DNA from: Boesenbergia rotunda
Taxonomy: Eukaryota > Streptophyta > Magnoliopsida > Zingiberales > Zingiberaceae
NCBI GenBank assembly: GCA_024364735.1
Contig: JAGFNQ010000863.1
Span: 953,570-1,017,569, forward strand
Length of the DNA stretch: 64,000 nucleotides
Reading direction: 5' to 3'
The position numbers and the translations under genes were made by a program. Shown here piece after piece: positions 1 through 11,331 of the stretch (the stretch's first letter is position 1; each line of letters begins with the position of its first letter). The notes below the pieces were generated by a model. It was not told the DNA's origin, did no database searches, and saw only the letters and a program-made list of their open reading frames with translations.

Positions 1-359
1 TGGGTTTTTGCGCTCATTCGGAAGAAGGTCTACTCAGTATCCAATCTACTTCTTCAGACATCTCCTGAAGGACGCAGAGACTCAATATACTCACAGGAGA
101 AGCTGGTCTACACTTTGGTACTGATGGCCCGGAGACTAAGGACATATTTTTGGCACATCCAGTGGTAGTGCTCACCAATAGCCCACTTGGGCTCATCATT
201 CTCACCAACCCCGAGGCTTCAGGATGGCTAATCAAGTGGATGACAGAGTTGATCGAGTATGGGATTTAGTATCACCCCCGTACTACCATCAAGGCAAAAG
301 CTCTAGCTGATTTATGCTCGAAGCTATCCAGGCCCGAAGCCGATGGAGTATGAAAAATC
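1..359 (+). pseudogene. Ty3/gypsy RNase H fragment (frameshifted)
   Basis: Translated in two frames, this stretch reads like the RNase H end of a Ty3/gypsy polyprotein: a segment with EKLVYTLVLMARRLRTYF, then, after a frame change near position 150, AHPVVVLTN, then NPEASGWLIKWMTEL and finally YHPRTTIKAKALADL. That order is the usual one for the plant gypsy RNase H region. A stop lies in the YGI-YHPR stretch, so the piece is dead. It is cut on the left by the window edge and on the right by the LTR of element A. No LTR of its own is visible. Family is judged from motif order only. Confidence 0.75.
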
Positions 360-1700
360 TGTTGGATCTAGAGAGCCGATAGAGGGGGGTGAATATCGAA
401 AAACGTTGATTTAAGAGATAGAGAAATTACGCAGCGGAAATTAAAACAAACAAACGCAAACACCAAGTTTTTTACTTGGTTCGGAGTCACGGTCGGCTCC
501 TACTCCAAGGCCCACGGTCGTTGACCGTTTACTGCGGGCAATTCTATATTTACGCAAAACGGTTTACAAATAGATGTTAAACACAAAAATACAAAATCGC
601 TCTTCGTTACCGACGTCCAGTGTGGAATGTTTCTCGGAGCAGAGGGAAGTCGTCGGCGCTTGTATTTCAAGTCGGGTGGTTTCTGGAGCAGAGCGCGAGA
701 GCAGAAGAGCGTGATTGCTTTGAATGAATTCAGTGTCGAAGCCTTGGGGTCGAGGGCCCTTTTTATAGCACCTAGGGGCGCTCGGAACGTTGGGGGTGCC
801 CCCCCCCCACGTGTCAGCCGATCCGAGTTCTTCTTGGTCAGCTCTGATCCCTTCAAACTCGGGATCAGATCTTGACTGGGGGCGCCCGGGATGCTGGGGG
901 CGCCCGGATTGACCGGGTCAACTCTCATCCGTTGGCTTCTCACTGGCTTGCTTCGTTGGCTTGACCTGGGGGTGCCGGGAGCATGGGGGGCGCCCGGGAG
1001 CACGGGGGCGCCCCGCCCATAAGCTGCCGAAGCTCACCTTGCTTTTACTTTGTTTTGCGTTCGCCTTGGGGGCGCCCGGGAGGCTCCGGGCGCCCTACTC
1101 AGCCTCTGCCTTGCTCCTTTGAGGCTCTCTGAGCTGCAAACACTCATTCCTTCGGTCCTGCATCCAGGGTTAGTCCAAAACAACTTAAAGCAATTAATAT
1201 GTTAGTTTATACAGCCTTAGCTGTCTTGGTTCTGACTTTGGGTCTCCCAAATGGAGCCCTAGGTCGAACCGACACCTACTGTTCCCTCGACGGGGAACGC
1301 GTCCTCACCTACTCCTCTCGGGAGAATTTACCTGATGCCAACCGGCTCCTTCGGTTGGACTTTTGCCCAGCAGTCCTTCGCTAGGTCTTGGTTACCAAGT
1401 TGTCCCTCGCCTGGTGCCCAGCTGTCTTTCGCCAGGTCTTCAGTACCAGGCTGCCCTTCGCCTGGTGCCTAGCTGTCCTTCGCTAGGTCTTTGTATCCTG
1501 GCATTCCTTCGCCAGGTGCCTAGCAGTCCTTCGCTAGGGCTTTATATCCTGGCATTCCTTCGCCAGGTGCCTAGCAGTCTTTCGCTAGGGCTTTGCCTGC
1601 ACACTTGAGTAACATGTTAGATAAACATTATACCTTAACTTTTGAACCCTTTTGCCATTATCAAAACACAGGTTTGACTTGGGTGCTTTCTGCACCAACA
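360..1700 (-). repeat. 3' LTR of element A
   Basis: About 1.34 kb, TGTTGG...CCAACA, homologous to 7601-8989. It carries the conserved ACGGTC-AAC-GACCGT hairpin near 515-530, GGCGCC-rich DNA at 770-1110, and an array at 1376-1600 of units in which the CCTAGC/GCTAGG and CTGGC/GCCAG arms can pair around a CTTCG-containing loop. Confidence 0.9.
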
Positions 1701-1714
1701 ATCTCCCCCTTTTT
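1701..1714 (-). other. Polypurine tract of element A
   Basis: Read on the minus strand it is AAAAGGGGGAGAT directly before the TGTTGGTGCAG start of the 3' LTR, the expected site for plus-strand priming. Further GGGGGAG-type tracts lie at about 1775-1800 and 2440-2455, resembling the multiple polypurine tracts known in Sireviruses. Confidence 0.8.
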
Positions 1715-3232
1715 GATTTATGGAAACCCTAGTTCAAAAAGTTAAGTTAATCAAAAATATGAATTTTTGTTCCCTCCCCCTGGAAGGTATCTCCCCCTAG
1801 ATTTTTCAAAAGTTCGTGGGGTTTTTGAAAATAAGTTCTAAGTCTAAAGATGGATTTTAATTTTTACTTAGAACAGAACTCTATATTTTCCAAAATCAGT
1901 TTCTTTTGTGCACTATGGAAAATTTATACTTTATGTTTAAATACTTAGATAAATTTAAAAAAACTTAAGTTAAGTAAAAAAAGTTTTGTAAACATAAGTT
2001 TTGAAGTACTTAGTAAAAATTTTGCAAACTTAAGTTTTGAAGTATTAGAAAAATTTTGCAACCTTAAGTTTTGAAATACTTAGAAGGAATTTTGAAAACT
2101 TAAGTTTTGAAGTACTTTAGAGGGAATTTTGAAAACTTAAGTTTTGAAGTACTTTAGAGGGAATTTTGAAAACTTAAGTTTTGAAGTACTTAAAAAAAAT
2201 TTAGTAAACTTAAGTTTTGAATTTTGAAGTACTTAAAAAATTTAGTAAACTTAAGTTTTGATTGAACACTTAAGTTTGAAGTACTTAGAAGAAAATTTTG
2301 AACACTTAAGTTTAAAGTACTAGTACTTAGTATTTTTGAAAATGAGTTAAGTACTTTTTGAATAAAGGATAGAGTTTGAAATTTTGAATTTTAAAAAAAA
2401 ACTTAAACAAAAAATTTAAACTCTCCTTTCCTATCTCTCCCCCTTTGCCATATATCAAAAGCAAATAAATACAGCATAAACAGGATAATTAATTTGCATA
2501 AAAGTGAATAATAAATTTTAAAATTTGTTATATTGAACCAATTCAGGATCTAAACTAGACCAAATCAGTTTCTTTTAGGGTCCTGTCTAACCCAGTTAGC
2601 TACTTACTAACTGTTATAAGCAGTAATTTTTGCTGGGGTTAGTCAAGTTAAGTGTTCTGTAAAGTTAGATTTTCTAAACTTGACACTTAACTTGATTGCT
2701 GTGAGAGTTGTATTTAGTGCCCCAATTACTGCAGATGCACTGACTTAAAGCATCTTGAATTAAGGCAAAGACCTAAGCATCTCAACCCATTCTAGGTTAT
2801 CAATCAAAAGAACCCTAAGGTGCTTGTGAGATGCCGGCTTCTAAGTCTATAGGTGCATGCAGTTCTAGAGTTAGGGCCTAGGCTAAGTCCATTTGCGAAA
2901 AAGGCCCTAGTTTTGAAAGGGGTATTTTTAAAATAAAACTAAGTCGAAAAATATTTTGAAAATTTTCAATACTAAGTAAGAGCTGATTTTGAAACCAAAA
3001 AAAAAAATTTAAAAACTGATTTTAAAAGCATTTGAAAATGAGTAAAGTAGTAGAAAAATCAAAAAGCAAGGTAAACCTATTCTACCAAGCATAATCCTAA
3101 CTGAGATCAGATAGTTAAACAAACAAGTAGTCAACTACATAAGTCATGCCAGCACAGTCGTACAGGTCAAGTATGAGTCAACCCTACTAAGTAGGGGCAG
3201 CCAAATAGCCACTAGTACAATGCAAATCAAAT
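1715..3232 (-). repeat. 3' noncoding tract of element A with AT-rich tandem repeats
   Basis: No coding. About 1950-2340 is a degenerate tandem array of roughly 30-35 bp units built on AAACTTAAGTTTTGAAGTACTTA. About 2640-2900 is a stretch that is strongly conserved in elements B (34740-35060) and C (17280-17600), including GCATGCACCTATAGA-like and TAAGTCAGTGCATCT-like blocks. Confidence 0.75.
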
Positions 3233-4495
3233 CTAGGAAGAGGGTCCAGGATGATCAGAGGAGCCTGGCTTCCATGCTCTGAGAAGCGACATCATCTCAA
3301 TGTATCGTGCATCGGCCACCTCTCGATCGGCTCTATGAGCGTCCATCTGCTCGATGTGATAGGCCTCGACCTCCTCTCGGAGACTGTGGATCTCCGTCTG
3401 CATATGTGTGAAGCGCTGGTCGATGGTCGGTGGTGGAGGCTGATCTATATGGTCCCGTATCTCTGCTGCGAGATCAGCAACATCAACATCTACCTCCTCG
3501 TCTGAGTCGATCGGAGCCCCGGCTTGCTATCGTCTCCAACTCAAAACCCCGATGGTCGATACCTCTAGACCAGCTAAAGAGAAGTTCCTAAATCCTATCT
3601 CATCAAAATCGGTCATCGCGGTTATTTCACCCACGGTAATGTCACGACCGTGTTGATGAAGGAGGGAGGTAATGATGTGGCAGAATGGAGTGTGCACTCG
3701 TCCCTGGGTCGTAACACTGGACGCATGCAGAATAGTATGAAACATGTGTAGTCCAATGTCAATGTCAAGGTGATGTATCAAGGCATAGAGAAGAAAGGCA
3801 TGAAAAGGTCGCATGGTCGCGTCATCTCTAGTGGAGAGTGGTAAGATATAGCGGACCAGGACTCTGTACAGGGCGTAGTCCTGTGCCTGAAGGTCAATGG
3901 ACTGGAATCGTCTATCTGCAGGGAGTCTAGCTTCCCTATAGAAATAGGATTGAAGTGTGTCTAAAGTAATGTGAGAGTAGGGAGGATCAAATGGAGAATT
4001 CCTAGGTGGATAGCAACAAAAGGTGGACTGGGAGGGTCGTAGTCTAAAGAATCGATTTAGCAAGGTAGGAGTGATCGACAAGGGTATCCCTTGAACAGTA
4101 GTGACAAACACGAGATCATTTTGTCGAACTATGTTATTATAAAATTCTGCACATAAGGATATGTTAATGGTATGAGTGCAGAATACTAGATTATCTAATT
4201 GATAGAAGTTTATAGCATTTATGGCTAAGGGACATGATTGGGTAAAGAAATGTCTATTAAGATAGCTTGTTTTAATAGGCTCGTAAGTTGTTCGAGCGAA
4301 CTTATTACACAGTTCTAGAGCCGGGAACCTAGGGTCGGGACTCGGTTCGGTACCGGGGTTCGTTTGGTTTGCTCGGCGTTTTCTAAGTTGAGAGACATGC
4401 ATTTATAAGAAATGAATTAAGAAAATAATTCTAAATGCAAAAGGAATTAGGAAAGTAATTCTAAATGCATAAAACAAATCATACCGGGGAGGCAT
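3233..4495 (-). pseudogene. ORF2 of element A (captured or orphan gene, one stop)
   Basis: Homologue of the intact ORF2 in element C. Exon 1 is only 4495-4485 (MPPR start), the intron is 4484-4383 (GTATGA...CTTAG, 102 nt), and exon 2 runs from 4382. Splicing joins a basic N terminus (MPPRKRRANQ), which could act as a nuclear localisation signal. The body (around CNKFARTTYEPIKTSYLNR, then AEFYNNIV, then ITPTLLNRFFRLRPSQ) matches ORF2 of C almost throughout. A TAG at 3529-3527 interrupts the frame; the same frame continues after it to a shared C-terminal coiled coil and ends at 3233. The EFYNN...TPTLLNRF pattern recalls a plant domain annotated as putative plant transposon protein, but that assignment is tentative and its biochemical function is unknown. 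Confidence 0.7.
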
Positions 4496-4598
4496 GGTTG
4501 AGATTGAGGAAGCACAAGTGTCACTTGATCTTCTTGGAAGGAAGGAAGGGAGGAAGGAGGATGGTTTTTGGTGTGGGAAGAAGAGGGGGTTCGGATGC

Positions 4599-4870
4599 CT
4601 TTTTATAGGCAGGTTATTGGGGGTGCCCGGGAGCTCCCGGGCGCCCGGGACAGTGGTCTCTGCCGTGGCAGAGACTGGGGCTGGTTAGGGGCGCCCGGAG
4701 TGGCCCGGGCGCCCTAGTCAGGCTGATTTTGCAGCTTTTGCTGCATTGACTGCGATGGGGGCGCCCGTGTGGTTGCGGGCGCCCTAACCAAGGGATTAAA
4801 GGCATCTTTTTGCCTTGAGAGAAGATAAAGTCATGAGGGGGCGCCCGAGGAGTCACGGGCGCCCGGGGTG
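4599..4870 (-). promoter_or_regulatory. Candidate internal promoter of ORF2 in element A
   Basis: Read on the minus strand, a TATAAAAAGGC box lies at about 4606-4596, some 105 nt before the ORF2 ATG at 4495. Upstream of it are several GGGCGCCC palindromes (about 4625-4865), the same arrangement as in the LTR promoter region of this element family. A matching layout precedes ORF2 in element C. Confidence 0.55.
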
Positions 4871-5698
4871 TGTAGAAAGTGACAAATTTGATGTCTTGTC
4901 ATTGTTTGACCATGGTTTAGTTGGTTTGACCATGGTTTTACATGATTTGACTATTTTGACTATGGTTTGACTGCTTTGACCATGGTTTGACTATGTTGAC
5001 CATGGTTTGACTACATTGACCATGGTTTGACTACATTCTGAACTTCAGGATTAAACCACAATATAGGTATTAATGGAATTACAATTGAGTTTAATTTTAC
5101 TGTCTCACCCAGATCTAGGGTTTTCAATCACGTTAGCCTTATAGGTTATGTGAGACAGGTTTTGATAAAAGACTTTTTGAAAAACATAGTTTATTTTGAA
5201 AAACTTAATTAATTTTGGAAATAATTGAATTTATTTAAAAATTGTTTGTATCTATACATAGCTAAAAATTTGTGTTAGATTTAAATTTTACAAAGACTAA
5301 TTTGAATTTGAATTTCAGAGATTGGCTTCCGGGTCTTGGCGAGGCACTAGGCCTTCTTTGGCCGTAGCCTTATTGGATCATCAACCCTTTCCTTGACAAA
5401 GCCTTTCAATGAAATTTCATTTTCAAGATTATTCTTTGAAAAATTCTGGTCTAACTAGTTTGGGTCTTGGATCGGTAGCTTCGGCTAGTTTCACCAGTCT
5501 AAAGAGACCAAGTATACTTGACCTTATTAGAATTGGTTTCCCTAACGTACTATCATCTCACCTCCTCCCAATACTATGTTGTCAATTTTCAGTTAAGTTG
5601 GTTTGGTCCTTAAACTAACCATTCATAAGTTTAAGCATGATAAATTGCAGAAATTAAATAAACAAGCAAACAAGCAAATTGCAATCACGAATTGAATT
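4871..5698 (-). repeat. Spacer between gag and ORF2 of element A, with TTGACCATGG minisatellite
   Basis: About 4900-5035 is a short tandem array of units close to TTGACCATGGTTTGACTA (about seven copies), each with the palindrome ACCATGGT. The rest (5100-5698) is noncoding but conserved with 14521-15150 of element C and 20712-21300 of element B, including a block that reads AGTATTGGGTGGAGGTGAGA on the element strand. Confidence 0.7.
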
Positions 5699-7347
5699 TT
5701 ATCTAATAATAACTATGGTTTTTAACTTGGTTCCCCCTGGACTATAGCCACGATAATGGTTTGGCAAGATGTGAATCTTGTCCTTGGGGATCCAATATTG
5801 ATTTGATCCAGTTTGTTGGTTTAGGCATAGTTTTGGTACATATGCCTGAACTTTAGGTCTGGACTGGTTCAGTACAGCAAAGTAGGATCTTTGTCGAGAC
5901 TTGGTTCTATAACCTAGTCCGGATCGATTTAGAACCAATTTCTGTTTTCCAAGAATTATGTCAAGATTCTTGGAGTCAGAAGTAAATCGTTCTAACGCTG
6001 ATCTAAGATCCTTAACCTGAGTTTTCAGGGAGGAGTTCTCTTTCTCAAGTTTTTCAACTTGAGTAGAGGTTCCTTCTTGAACCTTCTTAGTAAAGGGTTT
6101 AGGGTCAGCTCCCTCTTTCAGGAGTTTTACTTCCTGTCGGAGGGATTCGATTCGGAGTTTAGCTTTCACCAAATCTCGAGAAAGGTAAGAGATTAATTCA
6201 TTTAATTGACTTCTAGTAAAACCACTTACCTTGATTTCGCCTTCCTCTGAAAATGTCAGTCTGCCGTTGTCTTGTTCTGACTCTGACTCGGTCTCAACTT
6301 CTTCTGAGGCAGTTAGTGCGAGTAGGTTCGATTGTGGGACCTCTACTTCTTCTTCGGATGAGGACTCGTCCCACATTGCTTGAAGTGCTTTCTTCTTCCT
6401 TGTCTTCTTTGCTTCCTTCAAGTTAGGGCATTCGGTCTTGTAGTGGCCCTTCTTCTTGCACTCGTAGCAGGTCACGTTGGGCTTGCTCTTTTCATTTGCG
6501 GGTTCAGCTGGTTCATCCTTTCTTCGGCTGGCTTTCCTTCTGTTGGTTTGGTTCTTTAACTCCTTGTAGTAGTTCCTTGCCAGTCGGACCAACTTTGGTC
6601 GATCTCCTTCGTCTTCAGAATCTGAGTCTGATTCAGATTCAGGTGTTGGTTGAGGTTTCTTCTTGGATTTCTTTTCAAATTTACTTGCAATAAAGGCAAT
6701 GCCTTTCTCGGCCAGGGTGTAGTTAGTCTGCCCATGTAATTCTAATTCAGAGAATAATTCATCTAATTTAATTTTTGAAAGGTCCCTTGAAACCTTGTAT
6801 GCATCTACCATAGATTCCCACAAGGTATTTCTCAGGAAAGCGTTTAAAGCATACCTTATTAGGTCACAGTTTTCTACCTTGTGACCGATGGTGTGTAGTC
6901 CATTCATTAATTCTTGAATTCGGGCGTGAAGTTGAGCTGCTGTTTCGTTGTCGGTCATTTTGATCGTGTACAGCTTGTTCAGGAGCAGATCTCGCTTGCT
7001 GATCCGAGTGTCTGATGTTCCTTCGTGCAACTCGATCAGTTTCCCCCACAGCTCCTTGGCACTGTTGAAAGGACCCACCCGGTTCAGCTCTTCTTTGGTT
7101 AAGCCGCATTGGATGGTTTGGGTCACCTTTGCATCCGCTTCAATTTTCCGTTTCAGAGCGGTGTCCCATTCTGTGTTGCTTTGAGGTACCCTTCAGCATT
7201 TCTCGGAATCTCCAGTCCGGACTGGATGATTATCCACATGTCCACCTGAGTTTTCAGGTGGACCTCCATTCTGCTCTTCCAGTAGGAGAAGTCTTCTCCA
7301 CTGAAGAGAGGTGGTCTTGCGGTGCTGAAGCCTTCTTGCATGGCCAT
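5699..7347 (-). pseudogene. gag of element A (single frameshift)
   Basis: Copia-type Gag, the capsid-forming protein. It opens MAMQEGFSTARPP at 7347, followed by the FSYWKSRMEVHL block usual at the N terminus of copia Gags. The frame changes near 7170; from about 7150 a 480-codon open frame runs to 5699. In order it holds the alpha-helical capsid region (KEELNRVGPFNSAKELW and onward), an acidic serine-rich stretch, a CCHC zinc knuckle (CYECKKKGHYKTEC, about 6470-6429), a second acidic stretch, a predicted coiled coil (LVKAKLRIESLRQEVKLLKEG, then VEKLEKENSSLKTQVKDL) and a C-terminal IPKDKIHILPNHYRG block. The long coiled-coil tail is a Sirevirus trait. Apart from the one shift, it is the least damaged Gag in the window. 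Confidence 0.9.
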
Positions 7348-7586
7348 TTTATCTGAAATGTAAACTAGACAAAAAAATATCCCAAGACTTGGTCTTGGAT
7401 TAGTAGTGCGGGATAAAGAAAAAAATATTTGTCGAGTGGTGTTGCACCAACCTCGATCAATGAGAAGAAATTCGAACGATAAAAAATTAGAAGAAATTCG
7501 AACGAAAAAAATATTAAAAAAAAATTTTTTTAAAAAAAATCCGAAAAATTTTCAAACAGGTGGTTGCACCAAATTTGAACTTCCCC

Positions 7587-7598
7587 GCTCTGATACCA
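7587..7598 (-). other. Primer binding site of element A (initiator-Met tRNA)
   Basis: On the minus strand TGGTATCAGAGC lies two bases after the LTR end. It is complementary to the 3' end of plant initiator methionine tRNA, the usual primer of plant copia elements. Confidence 0.9.
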
Positions 7599-7600
7599 CT

Positions 7601-8989
7601 TGTTGGATCGAGAGAACTGATAGAGGGGGGGTGAATATCGGAAAACGTTCGGATTTAAGAGATAGAGAAATTACGCAGCGGAAATTAAAACAAACAAACG
7701 CAAACACCAAGTTTTTTACTTGGTTCGGAGTCACGGTCGGCTCCTACTTCAAGGCCCACGGTCATTGATCGTTTACTGCGGGCAATTCTATATTTGCGCA
7801 AAACGGTTTACAAATAGATGTTACAATTACAGTATAGTAAACACAAAAATAGAAAATCACTCTTCGTTACCGACGTCCGGTGTGGAATGTTTCTCGGAGC
7901 AGAGGGACATTGTATGCGCTTGTATTTCGAGTCAGGAGGTTTCTAGAGCAGAGCGCGAGAGCAGAAGAGTGTGATTGCGTTGAATGAATTTAGTGTCGAA
8001 GCCTTGGGGTCGAGGGCCCTTTTTATAGCACCTGGGGGCGCCCGGAACGTTGGGGGCGCCCCCCACGTGTCAGCCGATCCGAGTTCTTCTCGGTCAGCTC
8101 TGATCCCTTCAAAATCGGGATCAGATCTTGACTGGGGGCGCCCGGGACGCTGGGGGCGCCCGGATTAACCGGGTCAACTCTCATCCGTTGGCTTCTCGCT
8201 GGCTTGCTTCGTTGGCTTGACCTGGGGGCGCCCGGGAGCACGAGGGCGCCCCGCCCATAAGCTGCCAAAGCTCACCTTGCTTTTACATTGTTTTGTGTTC
8301 ACCTTGGGGGCGCCCGGGAGGCTCCAGGCACCCTACTTAGCCTCTGCTTCACTCCTTTGAGGCTCTTTGAGCTGCAGACACTCGTTCCTTCGGTCCTGCA
8401 TCTAGGGTTAGTCCAAAACAACTTAAAGCAATTAATATGTTAGTTTATACAGCCTTAGCTGTCTTGGTTCTGACTTTGGGTCTCCCAAATGGAGCCCTAG
8501 GTCGAACCGACGCCTACTATTCCCTCGACGGGGAACGCGTCCTCACCTACTCCTCTCGGGAGAATTTACCTGATGCCAACCAGCTCCTCCGGTTGGACTT
8601 TTGCCCAGCAGTTCTTCGCTAGGTCTTGGATACCAAGCTGTCCCTCACCTGGTGCCCAGCTGTCTTTCGCCAGGTCTTCAGTACCAGGCTGCCCTTCGCC
8701 TGGTGCCTAGCTGTCCTTCGCTAGGTCTTTGTATCCTGGCATTCCTTCGCTAGGTGCCTAGCAGTCCTTCGCTAGAGCTTTGTATCCTGGCATTCCTTCG
8801 CCAGGTGCCTAGCAGTCCTTCGCTAGAGCTTTGTATCCTGGCATTCCTTCGCCAGATGCCTAGCAGTCCTTCGCTAGGGCTTTGCCTACACACTTGAGTA
8901 ACATGTTAGATAAACATTATACCTTAACTTTTGAACCCTTTTGTCATTATCAAAATACAGGTTTGACTTGGGTGCTTTCTGCACCAACA
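7601..8989 (-). repeat. 5' LTR of element A
   Basis: About 1.39 kb, the partner of 360-1700, with dozens of differences and an extra tandem unit in the CCTTCGCTAG array (8617-8885). It contains TATAAAAA (minus strand) and the ACGGTC/GACCGT hairpin (its right arm altered to GATCGT in this copy). Confidence 0.9.
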
Positions 8990-9237
8990 TTAACAACTAC
9001 CCTGATTGCAACCAAATAACCTTTGTGTCTCTTACTAGCTTTCGTAGATTAAATTGATCATCCCAAATTCGACTATCATTTGATTCTTATTTTTTTATTA
9101 AAAATTAATTTAATTCAGGTTCCTACTTAAAATTTCTAAATTGAGTTTTCGAACTCTCCCGAAACTTGAGTTTCTTGAACTCTCCATTCTAGTTTCGAAG
9201 CTTAGTTTTTTAACTAAGCCAAAAACTAAGATAGATC
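8990..9237. other. Unassigned spacer between elements A and B
   Basis: AT-rich with no convincing coding or repeat structure. The last five bases (9233-9237, AGATC) are the left target-site duplicate of element B. Confidence 0.6.
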
Positions 9238-10471
9238 TGTTGGTGCAGGCAACACCTAAGTCGAACGTAGGTTTTGATAATGGCAAAGGGTTCAAGAGTT
9301 AAGATGCTATTGTGTTTTAATGTGATTACTAAGTGTGCAGGAAAAAAACCTAGGTACACTAGGCAAGAAGTCCTGGCAAAGGGATGGGCAAAGAAGTCCT
9401 GGTCAAGGACTGGGCAAGAAGACCTGACCGGAAGTCAGGCAAAGAAGTCCTGGTCGAGGACTGGGCACGAAGTCCTGGCAAGGGGATGGGCATCGAAGAC
9501 CTGACCGGAAGTTGGGCATGAAGACCTGGTCAGGTGGATTGGGCAAAAGTCCAACCGGAGGAGCCGGTTGGCAAAAGGTAAACTCTCCTGAGAGTAGTAG
9601 GTGAGGACGCGTTCCCCGTCGAGGGAACAGTAGGCGTCGGTTCGACCTAGGGTTCCATTTGGGAGACCCGAAGTCAGAACCAAGACAGCTACGGCTGTAA
9701 TTACTACTTATTATGTTTTTGGGACTAACCTTAGTTGCAGGGTCGAAGGACTGATCATCTACAAGTGAAGGTTCCTCACTGGGCTTAGGCGCCCGAATGG
9801 AGTCAGGCGCCCGATTAGGCTCAGGCGCCCGTAAGGATACGGGCGCACAAGGGTGAAGGCAAAAACCAAAAACCAGCTGCGAAGCCACTTAACCAAGGCG
9901 GATCAGGCGCCCGTGAGGTCACGGGCGCCCCCATCAGATCAGGCGCCCAAGTGGGGAGGATAAGCACTGACCGAGCCCGCGGATAAGGATTTCCGGATCG
10001 AATGGCACGTGTCAGGCGCCCCCAACCTATCAGGCGCCCGATAGAGGACTATAAAAGGGGCTCGACCCCAAGGCTTCAACAACACAATTTCTCAACGCTC
10101 CAAAGCTTTTCATTCAAGTGCTACGCTCCGACAAACTCCGTCATCGAGATCTCAGCGCCAATGATGACCCTCTGCACCGAAATACGATCTATATCGGGCG
10201 TCAGTAACGAAAAGTGTAGCATTTCAATATTCTAAATACTGTTGTACTAAAAATTGTAAACCATATTTTGCGCGATTATAGTATTACCCAAAGTAAACGG
10301 TCAACGACCGTGGGCCTTGGAGTAGGAGCCAACCGTGACTCCGAACCAAGTAAAAATCCTTGTGTTCCTGCGTATATTCGATTATTTCCGCTGCGTTTTC
10401 GCTCTTTATTCTATCCGAAAAGTTTTAACGATATTCACCCCCCCCCCTCTATCGTTTTTCTCGATCCAACA
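9238..10471 (+). repeat. 5' LTR of element B
   Basis: 1,234 bp, TGTTGGTGCAG...CGATCCAACA. It holds a TATAAAAGG box at about 10050, a series of AGGCGCCCG motifs upstream of it, and the ACGGTC-AAC-GACCGT hairpin at about 10297-10311. Confidence 0.95.
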
Positions 10472-10473
10472 AG

Positions 10474-10485
10474 TGGTATCAGAGC
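10474..10485 (+). other. Primer binding site of element B (initiator-Met tRNA)
   Basis: TGGTATCAGAGC, two bases after the LTR end. Confidence 0.92.
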
Positions 10486-10697
10486 GGGTGGCTCAAATTT
10501 GGTGCAATCACCAATTTAAGAGTTTTTTTGGATTTTACGAAATTTTTAATTTCATTTTTTTCAAATTTTTCTCGTTAATCGAGATTGGTGCAACACCACT
10601 CGATCTCTCCTTCTTAATTATCTTATTCCCGCACTACTAATCCAAGACAATGTCTTGGGACAAGATTTTTTTTGTTTTTGTCTTTTCAGAAATCTTA

Positions 10698-11331
10698 ATG
10701 GTCATGCAAGAGGGTTTCAGTACAGCCAGACCACCACTCTTCAGTGGAGAAGACTTCTCCTACTGGAAGAGTCGGATGGAAGTCCACCTGAAAACTTAGG
10801 TGGGCATGTAGATCATAATCCAATCTGGTTTGGAAATCCCGAAGAATGATGATGGATTAGCACAGCCTTATACAGAATGGGATGTCTCACTGAAAAAGAA
10901 GATCGAGGCTGATGCAAAGGTGACCCAGACACTCCAATGCGAACTAACTAAAGAAGAACTGAACCGGGTGAGACCCTTCAACAGTGCAAAGGAACTCTGG
11001 AGTAAGTTGATCGAGTTGCACGAAGGTACCTCCGACACCCGAATCAGCAAGAGGGACCTACTGTTAAACAAATTGTACACCATCAAAAAGAATAAAGGCG
11101 TGTCAGCAGCCCAGCTCCACGCCAGGATCCAGGAGCTGATGAACAGTCTACATACAATTGGTCACAAGGTAGAAAATCGTGACCTTATCAGGTATACCCT
11201 AAACGTCTTCCCGAGAAATTCTTTGTGGGCATCTATGGTAGATGCTTACAAAGTTTCTAGGGACCTTTCCACAATAAAATTAGAAGAATTATTTTCTGAA
11301 CTAGAATTACATGAGCAGACTAACTGCACCT
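10698..11331 (+). pseudogene. gag of element B, 5' part
   Basis: Starts MVMQEGFSTARPPLF and continues through the FSYWKSRMEVHL block. Stops at 10797-10799 and 10809-10811 lie where elements A and C have coding codons. The capsid-type helices (KEELNRVRPFNSAKELW, AAQLHARIQELMN) follow. The reading is cut at 11331 by the insertion of element C; its continuation begins at 19700 next to the second CACCT. Confidence 0.88.

Larger units (their letters stand above)
360..8989 (-). mobile_element. Element A: pol-less Sirevirus-like Ty1/copia retrotransposon
   Basis: Two related LTRs (360-1700 and 7601-8989) begin TGTTGG and end CCAACA. On the minus strand the order is 5' LTR, a primer site matching initiator-Met tRNA, gag (7347 to 5699), a spacer, ORF2 (4495 to 3233), a long 3' noncoding tract, a polypurine tract and the 3' LTR. 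No protease, integrase, reverse transcriptase or RNase H is present. The 5' LTR holds a TATAAAAA box at about 8020-8027 read on the minus strand. The flanking 5-mers (AAATC left, TTAAC right) do not match, so one edge may be rearranged. The same layout recurs in element C. Confidence 0.9.

Noticed and set aside
7406..7768. 120-codon plus-strand ORF across the A primer site and LTR edge
   Set aside because: Crosses noncoding leader and LTR end antisense to the element; no homology.
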